Assembly (NCBI GenBank): GCA_964493635.1
Contig: CAZBOW010000002.1
Coordinates: 62,001 to 126,000 of the forward strand
Length of the DNA stretch: 64,000 bases
Source of the DNA: OLB6 sp964493635
Lineage (GTDB): Bacteria; Bacteroidota; Ignavibacteria; Kapaibacteriales; Kapaibacteriaceae
Direction: 5' to 3'
The notes under the pieces: model-generated
Seen by the model: the letters and a program-made list of their open reading frames with translations, nothing else
What the model was told of the DNA's origin: nothing
The model's database searches: none
In this document: positions 9,343 through 19,500 of the stretch, one piece after another
Numbering within the stretch: position 1 is the first letter of the stretch
Layout of the letters: the number at the start of each line of letters is the position of its first letter
Made by a program: the position numbers and the translations under genes

Positions 9343-9350
9343 TATTTTTG
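9343..9350 (+). promoter_or_regulatory. TATTTTTG box 5 nt before the TonB receptor start (leaderless promoter candidate)
   Basis: Exact match to TAnnTTTG ending 5 nt before the ATG at 9356. With the usual distance from a Bacteroidota -7 box to the transcription start, the RNA would begin at or next to the start codon. Confidence 0.5.
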
Positions 9351-9355
9351 AGGAT

Positions 9356-11631
9356 ATGGTTCTTTCTACCGCCCGATCTATCCGATGGTGCCTGCTAGCG
9401 CTGCTGGCAACCCAGGGTGTCCACGCCCACCAAGATTCGTTGCGCGCACGCCACGTTACCGACAGTCTGCGTACCATCGAGGCACGCCAAGTGGTGGTGA
9501 CGGGCACACGGAACGAAGTGCTGCTCAAGGACTCTCCCGTCCGCGTGGAGGTGATCGGCAAGGAGAAGATCACCACCACGGCCATGGTGACCTTGGGTGA
9601 TATTCTCAAAGAGCAGACGGGCCTACTNNNNNNNNNNNNNNNNNNNNNNNNNNNNNNNNNNNNNNNNNNNNNNNNNNNNNNNNNNNNNNNNNNNNNNNNN
9701 NNNNNNNNNNNNNNNNNNNNNNNNNNNCCACCACGGCCATGGTGACCTTGGGTGATATTCTCAAAGAGCAGACGGGCCTACTGATGACAGGTACCGTGCG
9801 AACCGGTGTGCAGATGAATGGCCTTGGGCCGGATTACACGATGATCCTGATTGACGGCCAGCCCATGGTAGGGCGCGTGGCTGGCGTGTTGGATCTCGAC
9901 CGCGTTTCTGTTGGCAATATTGAGCGGATCGAAGTGGTCAAGGGGCCCATGTCGAGCATGTTTGGCAGCGAGGCACTGGCCGGCGTGATCAACATCATCA
10001 CTGCCACACCCGATGACGGACTCACTGGATCGGCAACCGTCCAGGCGCTGAGTCGCGGACCTGTTGATTCCCGCGTTGAGCTAGGATATCGCAGCGGTGA
10101 CCTGCAACTCTCTGGCTTTCTGAACTACCGCACGGCTGCTGCGTTTAGTTTGCCACTGGATACGTTATCGATTCCGTACTCAGGCTACCAGGACGCAACA
10201 GTACAAGCAAAGGTGGAGTACCGCGCCAGTAAGCACTGGAAGTTGCGCGGTTGGATTCGGGGCTTTGGCACGGAAACCAAGGGGACGTTCATCGAGAGTG
10301 TGTTCGGTCAGATTGCTTCAAACACGGGGAGTGTGATCCAGTCCGACCTGTCCACAACGCTGGGCGCCGAGTGGATCAAGGGCCGTGCGCGACTTACTCT
10401 CACAGCCTATGCGTCGGCCTACAACGAGCGGTATAACTTCGACGTGGCTCAGGGCCAGGCCGGTGAGACCGACGACCTTCTGCGCCGTATTGCCCGGATG
10501 TATGCTCAGTACGACCTAGTCCTCGGTGAGTCGAACCGCATGACGGTAGGGGGCGAGTTCCTGTACGACGACATCGCCGGAACTCGATACGAGGATCCAA
10601 GCAATCCCGGGACCAGCCCCTTCTATCGCACAGGTGTAGCCTTTGCGCAGTGGGAGGGTCAGCCTACGTCATGGATTTCGTACGTGTTAAGTGCCCGCTT
10701 CGATGGCAACAACGTCTTCGGCGAGGCCCTCAGCCCCCGATTCTCCCTCCTCTGGAAGCCTGGTGATCATCTACGCGTATCGGGGTCGATCGGCACTGGC
10801 TTCAAAGCGCCGGACTTCCGACAGCTCTTTGTGACCTTCTCCAATCGACTTGCCGGAGCGGGCTACGACCTGATCGGTGCGGCGCGACTGGGAAACAGCC
10901 TCGAGCCGGAGCGGAGCGTATCCTACGACCTTGGCCTGCGGTACGAAGATGGGCAACGCGATTTATCCAGCACCGTATCGATCCTCTACTCAGGGGAGCT
11001 GCGCGCCTACCGGAACAACCTGCGCAACTTAATCGAGTTCTACCTTGCTGGTGAGGTCGATGGGCGCAACGTGTATAGCTACCGGAACCTGACCAGCGTG
11101 TACACCCAGGGCGTCGAGGCCAATCTGCAACTCGCACTCGCCATTGCAGATGTTGGGGCATTCTCCGTGCAGGGTGGTTACCAGTTCCTGGATGCAAAGG
11201 ATGTGCAGGTTCTCGAGGCAATCGATAATGGCCAAGCAGGTACCATCGACGAACAGCTCACACGGGAGACCTACGGTGGATTGTGGAACCGCTCCCGGAA
11301 TAGTGGCACACTCCGACTACAGTACGACAGCGACGACCGAGCGTGGAGCACTAACGTGCGTCTGCAATTCATCGGCCGCTACGGTGATGAATCCCTCGAT
11401 CGAAATGGAGTGGTCATCAGTGATCCGGCACGCAAGGTATTGGATCGTCCAGACGAATACGTTGATGGCTACACGGTGCTGAACCTTGCTGCCACACGCA
11501 CGTTCCAGATCGACGATCTACGCCTGAAGGTGGGTGCCGGCATCAACAACGCCCTCGACCGCTTCCATCCTACCCTGATTCCGGGGCTGGTAGGGCGGCA
11601 GTTCTTCGTCCAGACGGCTCTGGAGTTTTAA
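9356..11631 (+). CDS. TonB-dependent outer-membrane receptor (split by assembly gap 2)
   Basis: Raw sequence splits this gene at the 100-N gap. Collapsing the 55-bp duplicated flank (9573-9627 = 9728-9782) restores one frame of 706 aa. The signal peptide is about 1-24. QVVVTGTRNEVLLKDSPVRV opens the plug domain, which continues with LIDGQPMVGRVAG and a typical VKGPMSSMFGSEALAGVINIIT plug end. The rest is a TonB-receptor beta-barrel with alternating strands and FKAPDFRQLF, ending in a C-terminal Phe (QTALEF). It belongs to the FepA/BtuB/CirA-like class and probably imports a metal chelate or cofactor; the ligand cannot be named. It is monocistronic, with a TATTTTTG box 5 nt upstream of the ATG. 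Confidence 0.92.
9628..9727. other. Assembly gap 2 (100 N) with duplicated 55-bp flanks
   Basis: Exactly 100 N inside the TonB receptor gene. The 55 bases 9573-9627 equal 9728-9782. Merging the copies (removing 155 bases) gives an uninterrupted receptor frame, which is strong evidence that the gap is artificial. Confidence 0.97.
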
Positions 11632-11665
11632 TGGAGTTTTAATGGCGTTTTAGTGGAGTTTAGAC
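11622..11665. repeat. 11-bp tandem repeat at the TonB receptor stop codon
   Basis: GGAGTTTTAAT is present twice (11622-11643), then GGCGTTTTAGT and GGAGTTTAGAC. The first copy carries the receptor stop, the later copies lie between the convergent genes, and the last overlaps the paaD stop. Function unknown. Confidence 0.8.
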
Positions 11666-12169
11666 GGGTTTGAACCCTTCAAACGCTTGTTTACAGGCGT
11701 TGCAATAGTGCAGCGATCGGCACAGCGTTGGCCCAAACGGCGACTTCATCGTGGTATTACGGCTGCCGCAGTATGGGCAGGCCGTATTGTTCAGCACGTC
11801 CAGATGGAGCTCGACGGTGGTATCGAAGGGTTCTGGCGGCGCTAACCCATGCTTGAGCAACATCGCCCGACCATGCTCCGTGAGTCGGTTTGTTGTCCAC
11901 GGTTCGTCGAAGTTCACTTCCACCGTCACGTTGGCAACACCCAAGGCTCGAACCGCAGCCTCGGCCTCGGACCGCATGACGTCGATGGCAGGACAACCCA
12001 CGAAGGTAGGCGTCATCGTAACATGGACAGATCCATCCTCCGCCACGGTTGCACCCGTGATCACTCCCATATCTACAAGGGACAGGGTGGGAATCTCGGG
12101 ATCCATTACCTGCGTTAGGGCTTCCAGGACATCCGTGCGCGTGATGGTCATACCACAGCCCCCTACCAT
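11660..12169 (-). CDS. paaD: Phenylacetyl-CoA epoxidase subunit PaaD-like
   Basis: 169 aa from 12169. An alternative ATG at 12151 (163 aa) has GGGGG about 7 nt upstream and removes the 7-bp overlap with paaC. The N-terminal MIP18/DUF59-type domain has MDPEIPTLSLVDMG and TPTFVGCPAIDVM. The C-terminal zinc-ribbon-like part has four Cys (ACPYCGSRN and CRSLHYCNACKQ). PaaD is thought to help assemble or mature the iron centre of the PaaABC(E) epoxidase, which converts phenylacetyl-CoA to the 1,2-epoxide. It is the last gene of the paaBCD operon. Identity is strong; the exact function in PaaD proteins is less settled. Confidence 0.92.
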   Translation of the reverse strand: MVGGCGMTITRTDVLEALTQVMDPEIPTLSLVDMGVITGATVAEDGSVHVTMTPTFVGCPAIDVMRSEAEAAVRALGVANVTVEVNFDEPWTTNRLTEHGRAMLLKHGLAPPEPFDTTVELHLDVLNNTACPYCGSRNTTMKSPFGPTLCRSLHYCNACKQAFEGFKPV

Positions 12170-12915
12170 TCGGCCGATGGATCGATACGGTATACCTCTG
12201 TCATCTCGTCCAGCATCGGCTGGAGGTATTCGGTGTGAAAGCCGTTACGACCGCCCAGCATCACCGCACCATCAGCGGGAACAACCAGCGATGCCTTCGC
12301 ACAGACATCAGCCACCGATGTGCGCCACGCGTCTTCTAAGGCCTTCTCCCCGGCAAACACCCCCTCGGCAATGAGGGTTGCATCATCGTCCTTGGGATCG
12401 AACATGCCCAGCGCATAGGGCCACGCCTCGTTCAATGCCGACTGCATGCGCGCCTTGCTCTCCTCGGTGCCTTGGCTAGACAGCTGGATGATCCATGTTT
12501 GGGCATGGTACAAATGGTACTTCAGCTCGCCATGTACCTTACGGGCAAGTTTGGCAAGGGGCTCAAGCGTGCTGGATGCCAGCATGCCATAGCGCAGGTA
12601 CTCGGCAGTATCGAACAGGAAATGCCGGACGAGGGAGAAATCATACTCACCATTCGGCAGCTCAACGAACTGACAGCACGTAAAGGTGTCTTCGTTACGA
12701 CCGAAGGCATGGGCGTCCGGAGCGGGAGCTCCAAACTGATCATGAAGAATCTGGTAGAGTGCCTGGGCATGACCCAGCTTATCCTGGGCAATCGACGAGA
12801 ATGCAATGTCTTCCTCTAGGAGCGGCCCCATGCCGGTCCACTCTGAGTGACGGTGGGCCAAGATCAGTTCATCATCGGCCATGCGCAGTAGTAATCGCTG
12901 GGTGGCAGTACTCAT
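12163..12915 (-). CDS. paaC: Phenylacetyl-CoA epoxidase structural subunit PaaC
   Basis: 250 aa of ferritin-like helices. EEDIAFSSIAQDKLGHA (about 33-50), FLFDTAEYLRYGML and HGELKYHLYHAQTWI are typical of PaaC. PaaC is the non-catalytic partner of PaaA in the epoxidase core. The ATG overlaps the paaB stop by 4 bp (ATGA), and its own stop overlaps the upstream paaD start candidate. The catalytic subunit gene paaA is not next to it. Confidence 0.93.
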   Translation of the reverse strand: MSTATQRLLLRMADDELILAHRHSEWTGMGPLLEEDIAFSSIAQDKLGHAQALYQILHDQFGAPAPDAHAFGRNEDTFTCCQFVELPNGEYDFSLVRHFLFDTAEYLRYGMLASSTLEPLAKLARKVHGELKYHLYHAQTWIIQLSSQGTEESKARMQSALNEAWPYALGMFDPKDDDATLIAEGVFAGEKALEDAWRTSVADVCAKASLVVPADGAVMLGGRNGFHTEYLQPMLDEMTEVYRIDPSAEW

Positions 12916-13307
12916 GATTTGCTATCCTCCCCCTGCGCCTTCTTGAATGCATCAACCTTGTTCCGAACCATATAGGCCGCTACGTCGCGATACTTCTTTT
13001 CCGGTGTGGTTTCAAAGACGTCGGCATCACCCGACGCCATGGTAATGACATGGGCAGTACTCACAACCCACAGGTTGTACGTTTGTCCGCGTCGGGCGTA
13101 CTGTTCCTTTGCCAGCAGGAGTGCCAGCTCCGGTGTTGGGGCATGTACCGAACCAACGTGCACGTGATGGGCACCGCTCTTTGGCTGGTGGAAGACCTCG
13201 TAGGTCTGAAACTGGTCCATCTCTGGTTTTGCCACCTGCTCTGCAGGAGCGTCCGCATCAATGGAGAGGCGCGTCACGCGCGGGTCGAGGGAAATGATCG
13301 TTGCCAT
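12912..13307 (-). CDS. paaB: Phenylacetyl-CoA epoxidase subunit PaaB
   Basis: 131 aa. The core QTYEVFHQPKSGAHHVHVGS...YARRGQTYNLWVV is the PaaB signature. The first 30 or so residues form an extension not present in the roughly 95-aa enterobacterial protein. PaaB bridges the PaaAC heterodimers. It is the first gene of the operon here: a TAACTTTG box (- strand) ends 5 nt before the ATG, so paaBCD probably has its own promoter and a leaderless mRNA. The 23 bp upstream separate it from a T9SS cargo gene, so no paaA precedes it. Confidence 0.92.
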   Translation of the reverse strand: MATIISLDPRVTRLSIDADAPAEQVAKPEMDQFQTYEVFHQPKSGAHHVHVGSVHAPTPELALLLAKEQYARRGQTYNLWVVSTAHVITMASGDADVFETTPEKKYRDVAAYMVRNKVDAFKKAQGEDSKS

Positions 13308-13312
13308 ACGTG

Positions 13313-13320
13313 CAAAGTTA
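13313..13320 (-). promoter_or_regulatory. TAACTTTG box 5 nt before paaB
   Basis: Exact TAnnTTTG on the minus strand, separated from the paaB ATG (13307) by CACGT. No good -33 element was seen. Supports a separate paaBCD promoter and a leaderless transcript. Confidence 0.5.
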
Positions 13321-13330
13321 GCGAAGAGCG

Positions 13331-15652
13331 TTAACGAACGATCAGCACGGGATACGTGCGCACCTGCTCGTTGTCCACCGTGACGATGATCTGATACATG
13401 CCGGACGGTAGATCTCGGGTATCGCAGTGCAAGGTAGACCTGTCAGCACCGGTCGCAACATCAAGGTCGCGTACCGGTCGACCAACGGCATTCAGCAGCA
13501 CTCCGCGCACGGGGGCAGGCGGTGTCAGACCCATTTCGAAGGCCTCTGTGGCCGGCATTGGGTAGGGGGCCGACAGCCTGTGGGCCGTTCCTGCACGGTA
13601 CACCACAGCGTCTACGGGTACATCGCACCGCGACGTACTCTCAAACAAAATCTCGGTACCTCGCGAGCGAATGGGCACCAGCGTCGGTGAACAGGTATCA
13701 GAGAGCACGAGGGTGTCGCGTACCAATCCCGTATCGATGGCCGCGCAACACACCGTCAGCTCGGCTTGGGCCAGTGGTGCAATCGTGATTGGAAACTGGC
13801 CAAGGGGAGCACTGCAAAAGACGTTCCCGAGCATCGTCGGCGAGGTAATCACCAGGTTCTCCGCCGTGGATCGATTTCGAACAAGGACGGTCGTGCAGGA
13901 CAGGTCGCCTACGTGGTGTTCCGGGACAACTACGTCGTTGCCTGCCGAGAATTGGATGTCGATTTTGTTGCGCGTGTTCAGCACTTCAACCGTTACCGGT
14001 TCCGAAGTTCCCACGCAGCCAAACGAATCGACAACCGTGACCGTGTAGGTTCCTGCCTCACCAGTGGTGATCTCCCTGTCTGTAGATTCGTTCGACCATC
14101 GATACGACACGAAACCCTCGGGAGCAGACAGCGTGATGGTTTCATCCAGACACAGCGTGGTGCGCCGATTGGCCGAGATGACCGGATCGGGTGTAGGGTG
14201 TACCGTGATCTGGACGGGTTGCGATTCTTTGATGCAGCCGCTGATGTCGATGGCGGTGATCGTGTACTGCCCCGACGCGTCAACCGTGATGGTGGAACCC
14301 ACGTCGCCTGTAGACCACTCCGTGCGAAGGAAGGTGCCTCGCACGGTCAGTGTGACCGTTTCTCCCTGACAGACCTCCGTTGCCGACGCGACGATCTCTG
14401 GAGCGTCACCGGGCTTAATCTGGACGCGCACGGTATCAAACGACGTTTCGCAGGTGAACTTGTCGTAGGCTTGGACAACGTACTCCCCCTCGGTGGTCAG
14501 GAGCCTACCCTGCGAGGTGACGCCATCATTCCAGGTGTACGACGTAAATCCAGTGTTCGCCTCAACATATACCGAGTCGCCATCGCAGAGCTCAATGACA
14601 GGCTCGGGTGGCCAGATGGACACTGTACGGGATGATGCACCGAAGTTGGTTTTATAAATGCCGTCGCCACACACCCAACCGAGGGTATCATTCACAAACC
14701 AGATGTCGTCCATACTGCCGTTGATGCCACAGTTGCGGAGCTCCCACGTGGCACCAGCGTTGGCGGTATAGTACACTGCGGCACCATCGCCCGCTGCCCA
14801 CCCTGTGCGCTCGTTCAGCAGAAACGTACCGAACATGTTGGCCGGAACTTGGGTTTCGCGAAACGATCGGCCACCATCCACCGAGAACCGCATCGAGCCG
14901 ATACCTCGTGTCTGTCCATCGCAATCCAGCCCGGATGTCGGCAGGAGCATGCTGTTGCGGAAAATAGCCAGCTCCTCGGTCCACACGCGCGTACCTGTCT
15001 GGGCGTACACATCCCACGTTTGCCCGAAGGTTGTTGTGCGCCACAGCACGCCGGAGCTCACGGCAAAGCCGGTGCCGTTGTCGTAGAGAATGGCATCCGA
15101 CAGACCACTATTCGGCACAGCACCGTAGTACACCGTCCAGCTGTCGCCACCATTCGTTGTGTGGTAAAAGGCCTGTAACCCAGTGGCACAGCCCCCTACC
15201 AAATACACGCCGACGTTTTGATTCAGAAAGTAGCAGCCCCATCCCTTCTCACCGTTGGGATCCTGCGGAGTGATATCGCGCCACGATGCGCCACCATCAT
15301 CCGACCGGTAGATCCCGGCGGGACCGGAGACGTACCCTACCTGTGGCGTGAGGAATTGGATGTGTTCTAGGAAGTCGCGGGACGTGCGGGAGCCCCTCCA
15401 GGTTTGCCCGCCATCCGTGGTGCGAACAACATACCCCTCCATACTGCACGCCCACCCATATTGGGGGTTGCTGGGAAGGAACATGATGTCAAGGTAGTAT
15501 CCGGCATCGTAGGGGGCTGGCAGTGTGGCAGGAAGCCATTGAGCTGCAGCAACCAGTGGCATGGTTACCCATACCACGATCATACCGGCGATCGACCGGA
15601 ACCATGAACGTGCTATGGAACATCGTGGTATCACGTGGGGATTATCGTACAA
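13331..15652 (-). CDS. Secreted T9SS protein with YCF48/BNR-like propeller and PKD/Ig repeats
   Basis: 773 aa. The n-region is basic (RCSIARSWFRS) before the hydrophobic stretch GMIVVWVTMPLVAAAQ. Residues about 45-345 hold propeller repeats with TTDGGQTW, SDDGGASW and TTNGGDSW, as in YCF48/photosystem-assembly-like and sortilin-like repeats. Then come three Ig/PKD-like repeats with the recurring (L/V)C.G(E/D)-x-(V/I)-x-L pattern (about 355-600), a beta-domain and a type A T9SS CTD (PYPMPATEAFEMGL, PSGMYQIIV, ending YPVLIVR). It is probably exported and anchored at the surface; its task is unknown. The start overlaps the end of the preceding gene by 11 bp, and a downstream GTG or ATG is possible. 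Confidence 0.85.
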   Translation of the reverse strand: MYDNPHVIPRCSIARSWFRSIAGMIVVWVTMPLVAAAQWLPATLPAPYDAGYYLDIMFLPSNPQYGWACSMEGYVVRTTDGGQTWRGSRTSRDFLEHIQFLTPQVGYVSGPAGIYRSDDGGASWRDITPQDPNGEKGWGCYFLNQNVGVYLVGGCATGLQAFYHTTNGGDSWTVYYGAVPNSGLSDAILYDNGTGFAVSSGVLWRTTTFGQTWDVYAQTGTRVWTEELAIFRNSMLLPTSGLDCDGQTRGIGSMRFSVDGGRSFRETQVPANMFGTFLLNERTGWAAGDGAAVYYTANAGATWELRNCGINGSMDDIWFVNDTLGWVCGDGIYKTNFGASSRTVSIWPPEPVIELCDGDSVYVEANTGFTSYTWNDGVTSQGRLLTTEGEYVVQAYDKFTCETSFDTVRVQIKPGDAPEIVASATEVCQGETVTLTVRGTFLRTEWSTGDVGSTITVDASGQYTITAIDISGCIKESQPVQITVHPTPDPVISANRRTTLCLDETITLSAPEGFVSYRWSNESTDREITTGEAGTYTVTVVDSFGCVGTSEPVTVEVLNTRNKIDIQFSAGNDVVVPEHHVGDLSCTTVLVRNRSTAENLVITSPTMLGNVFCSAPLGQFPITIAPLAQAELTVCCAAIDTGLVRDTLVLSDTCSPTLVPIRSRGTEILFESTSRCDVPVDAVVYRAGTAHRLSAPYPMPATEAFEMGLTPPAPVRGVLLNAVGRPVRDLDVATGADRSTLHCDTRDLPSGMYQIIVTVDNEQVRTYPVLIVR

Positions 15653-16493
15653 TCAAGGCTCGTCCGAACACGTTGGTGTTTCGACCAACAATGGCAACCA
15701 TATACAGTCCGGGTGGAACGGGACTGCCCATCGTTGACCGACCTGACCAGACGAACTCGACCTGCCCCATATTGGACGCTAGGGGACGACTGAAGACAAA
15801 CTCGCCGAGTTGGTTCGTGACAATCACATCCACAACGTCGTCCTGGGTGGCAGCCGAGATGGTCACATCTCCATGAGCGGGAACGGGATAGATCTTCAGG
15901 TTCCGTGCAATCCCGGAAGCCTCGATAACCGAGACGGAATTCGAAACGGTAATCTCGATGGGTTCCATCCAGTTCCATTCGTCTCCGCCGGTGCCACCGT
16001 TCCTATTTACAGCATTGCCGATAGCATGCAGGAAGTACGTGCCTTCCGTGCTTGGAGCGGTCCACGTGAATTCGAAACTCACCACACCATTGGAACCACT
16101 TCGCGGACTCGCATGCGTGAGCTGACCCTGCGTAAGCCGTAATCCACCATTGCTAACCGCAGCAAGGGTCCCAGCGGCCGTGGTGCCGTTACGCTCCGTA
16201 TTCACCGAAATGTTTGCTCCCGCATAGGAGAGCGAAGTATGCTCGACACGCAGGGATAGTTCTAGGGTGCCACCCGGTTGAACGGCCAGCTTGCCATCTA
16301 CCGCTTGCGGCACCGTCACACGTGTACGTGACGACGGGCTGCCTCCGTGACATCCACCAGGCCCACAACCGGCGGTATTCAGTGTGGTGCGTCGGGTAAC
16401 ACCACTGGAACTTCCAAAAGCCGTGGTGCTTACAACAACAAGCAATAGGATCGACAAGATCGACAGAATCGAGAGGTTGGGCATTCTTTTCAT
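15642..16493 (-). CDS. Secreted choice-of-anchor V-like protein with T9SS sorting domain
   Basis: 283 aa. The signal peptide carries an LSILSILSILLL repeat (about 7-18). A conserved-looking GCGPGGCHGG motif (Cys43, Cys48, His49) follows, then a Reelin/choice-of-anchor V-like beta-domain (about 60-190: TVSNGGLRL-type strands, FEFTWTAPSTEGTYFLHAIGNAVN). The C-terminus is a type A T9SS CTD (NLKIYPVPAHGDVTI, VPPGLYMVAIV, ending ALIVR). The related family usually carries CxxCH; here the spacing is C-x4-CH, so heme attachment is doubtful. A TAGATTTG box ends 4 nt before the ATG, which supports this start. It is the first gene of a two-gene unit with the next T9SS gene. Confidence 0.85.
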   Translation of the reverse strand: MKRMPNLSILSILSILLLVVVSTTAFGSSSGVTRRTTLNTAGCGPGGCHGGSPSSRTRVTVPQAVDGKLAVQPGGTLELSLRVEHTSLSYAGANISVNTERNGTTAAGTLAAVSNGGLRLTQGQLTHASPRSGSNGVVSFEFTWTAPSTEGTYFLHAIGNAVNRNGGTGGDEWNWMEPIEITVSNSVSVIEASGIARNLKIYPVPAHGDVTISAATQDDVVDVIVTNQLGEFVFSRPLASNMGQVEFVWSGRSTMGSPVPPGLYMVAIVGRNTNVFGRALIVR

Positions 16494-16497
16494 GTGT

Positions 16498-16505
16498 CAA
16501 ATCTA
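16498..16505 (-). promoter_or_regulatory. TAGATTTG box 4 nt before the choice-of-anchor V gene
   Basis: Exact TAnnTTTG on the minus strand; only ACAC separates it from the ATG at 16493. Leaderless transcript predicted. Confidence 0.5.
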
Positions 16506-16519
16506 CCTGTGGTGTACAT

Positions 16520-16555
16520 AAAAAACGAAGGGCACACCGTATGGCGTGCCCTTCG
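16520..16555 (-). terminator. Rho-independent terminator of the giant T9SS gene
   Basis: Perfect 10-bp stem (CGAAGGGCAC at 16526-16535 with GTGCCCTTCG at 16546-16555), loop of 10, followed on the minus strand by six T (16525-16520). It lies 40 bp past the stop of the giant gene, in the right orientation. Confidence 0.93.
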
Positions 16556-16594
16556 CAAGAGTCAGCTGGTTAACGACAGCTGGTTGTCAGTGGA

Positions 16595-19500
16595 TTACTG
16601 ACGAACCAGACGTACCGTCCAGCGGTGGTTCTCGGTGCTCACAACAACGTTGTACACACCACTAGCGAGTGTTCCCATGTCGACTTGCGACGAGAACGAA
16701 CCACCATTTGCAATTTCATTCAGGCTGTAGACCGTCTCACCGAACATGTTCACCAGTTCGATCTTCACATCACCGGTGACGTTGACGTCGCCCTTGATTG
16801 TGAACTGACCGCTGGTTGGGTTCGGGAAGACAACGAGTGCAGCACCAGCTACAACGTCTTCGTCGACACTCGTGAGGATCACATCGAAGCCGTCCGATAC
16901 CGAGGAGCAACCGTTCTCATCCGTAACGCGGACGAAGTAGGTTCCTGGCTCGTTCACGGTGAGCGTTGGATCTGTGGAGATACCATTGCCGTTGACATTC
17001 GACTTGAACCACTCGAAGCTAGCAGCTACTGCGGAGTTTGCCGTCAGGACGTCACCCGAACGGGTGATGACTGGACGCTCAGGCAGTGGGTTGACAACAA
17101 CGTTGATTGGATCAGAGTTGTAGACGCAACCAGCTGCAGTTGTGGCCGTTACATAGTACGTACCGCTTTCGCTTACCGTCAGGCTTGGAGCCGTCGAACC
17201 AGCACCTGTCCAGTAGTAGGTAGCGAAGTCACCGATGTTCTCTACAGCGAACGTTACCGATTCGCCTTCGCAGAACGTGGTTGGGCCGCTTACAGCGATG
17301 CTAGCAGGTACGACTGGTGCAACCGTGATGGTGATGGCGTCGGATTCACCTTCGCAGCCATTGGCGTCAACCACGCGTACGAAGACCGTTTCGGTTTCCG
17401 TTACGATGATGGAGCGCGTAGCTGGGTAGATGGCACCCGAGGTACCAACCCACTCGTACGAGATGTAACCGAGTGGTGCACGGACTTCTACGCTGTCGCC
17501 AGAGCAGATGTTCGAGTTACCAACAACGGTGAGCGATGGCGTTGGCTTGGCATTGACGAAGACGTCAACGACCGTCGACATGCCCGTACAGCCATTGCCG
17601 TCGGCAATCGTTACGCGGTAGCCACCCGTTTGGGTAACAACCAGCGATTGCGATGTACCAACCGTTGTCCAGGTGTCACCGGCGTCAACACTACGCTCCC
17701 AGAGGTAGGCTGCAAAACCGGCAGGACCAGTCAACGTTACGTTCTCGCCTTCGCAGAAGGTGGTTGGACCACTTACAGCGATGATTGGCAGCGTGGATGG
17801 GAAGACGTTCACCGTGATGGTGTTCGACTTCGCCGAGCAACCATTAGCATCCGTTACCGTTACGTAGTAGTCACCACCGGTGTGAACTACGATGGCACGG
17901 CTGGTTTCACCGGTCGACCAAGCGTAGGAGTAGCCGTTGCCTTCTGGAGCGAAGAGCGTTACGCTACCACCTTGGCAGAACGTGGTGTTACCCGAGTGCG
18001 TGATGGTGATGCTTGGCAGCTGGTTTACCGTGATCGTGCGGGTGTTGGTAACAGCGCAGCCAAAGGTGTTACGCTCAACAACCGAGATCGTGTAGGAACC
18101 AGGCGCGTTCCAACGTACCTGTGCATTTGGCGTACCCTGACCGTTTACGATGGTGTTGCCACCGCTTACCGACCATGTGTACGTGTTTCCTGCAACACCG
18201 TTGGTGCTGTACTGCGTTACGTCGTTATGACATACGGCAGCTGGGCCGGTGATGCTTGGCGTTGGATTAGGATTGATCGTTACCGACTCGGTGTACGAGC
18301 TCGTGCAGCCAAAGCTGGACGTGAACGTCAGCGTGATGGTTCCGGTCGTTTGAGCGTTGGTTGCATTGAACCAGCGTACGTTCACGCTTGTACCATTGGC
18401 CGAACCAACGATCGAACCGTTAGCCGATACCGTCCAAGCGTAGGCAATCGTACCCTGAACACCAGCATTCTGTGCCGGAGCCGTGGTGGTGTACGTTGCT
18501 TGGTTGTCGGTAGCTGGCGTGGTGTTCAGATCCGTAGCGCAGACTGCAAAGTTGCCAGAGATGGTTGGCATTGGCGTAACCGGACGAACCGTGATGAACA
18601 GCGTGTTGCTGTTGATGCACGACTGCGTTGGCAGTACGTCCGTTACCCATTCCGTAACCGAAACCGAACCGGAGACCGTGTTTGGCCAGTTGGTGTTCAC
18701 CCACTGAACCGTGATCTCGTTGGTACCCTGACCGCTTACGATTGTACCACCCGTAACCGCCCAGTTGTAGGAATTACCTGCAACCAGTGGCGTGGAGTAC
18801 GTTTCGATGCTTACGGCACATGGATTCGTGTTGCCGGCAACAACTGGCGTTGGTGTGCGGCGAACGTCGATCGAGTCGAGCAACTTCGTGATGCAGTCCG
18901 ATCCTGGAACGGTTTCCGTTACAGCAATCGTACCGATTCCAACACCGCCCCAGATCACTTCCACCGTGTTGGTGTTCTGACCTGTTACGATGGTACCGTT
19001 GGTGACTTCCCAGACAAACGTGTTGCCAGGAGTTGCCGTGGTGGTGTAGGTGTGCGTGCTGCCGTTGCAGACGATACCTGGACGACGACCTACAGGATTA
19101 CCGTAACCGGTGTTCGACGAGATGAATGGCGTTGGAACGTCGTTCACCTGTACGTCCATCGATACCGTGGTTTCACAGCCACCAGCAACGTTCGTTTCGG
19201 TGAGCGTTACGGTGTGGAGACCTGGTTGAATCCACTTCACTTCGATCACGTTGGAGTTTGGATATCCAGCGATAACCGAGAATGCGTTAGCAGGCGTGAT
19301 TGTCCAGTCGTACGTGTTGCCGGCAACAGCTGGCGTCATGTAGACGTGGTCCTTGTTCGTACAAGCAACCGATGCACCGCTGATGTTTGGCTGAGGCGTT
19401 GGCGTTACCGCTACGTTCTCTTGAATCATCACCGAGCAGTTCGTGCCTGGCGTGGTTACCACAACGCTGATGGTCTGCGTACCTACTACAGTCCAGCGTA

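Noticed and set aside
11660..11680. tRNA-like GTTTGAACCC near a gene end, and a GGTTCGAGTC at about 31512
   Set aside because: Both lie in coding sequence (PaaD, RadA) with no cloverleaf around them.
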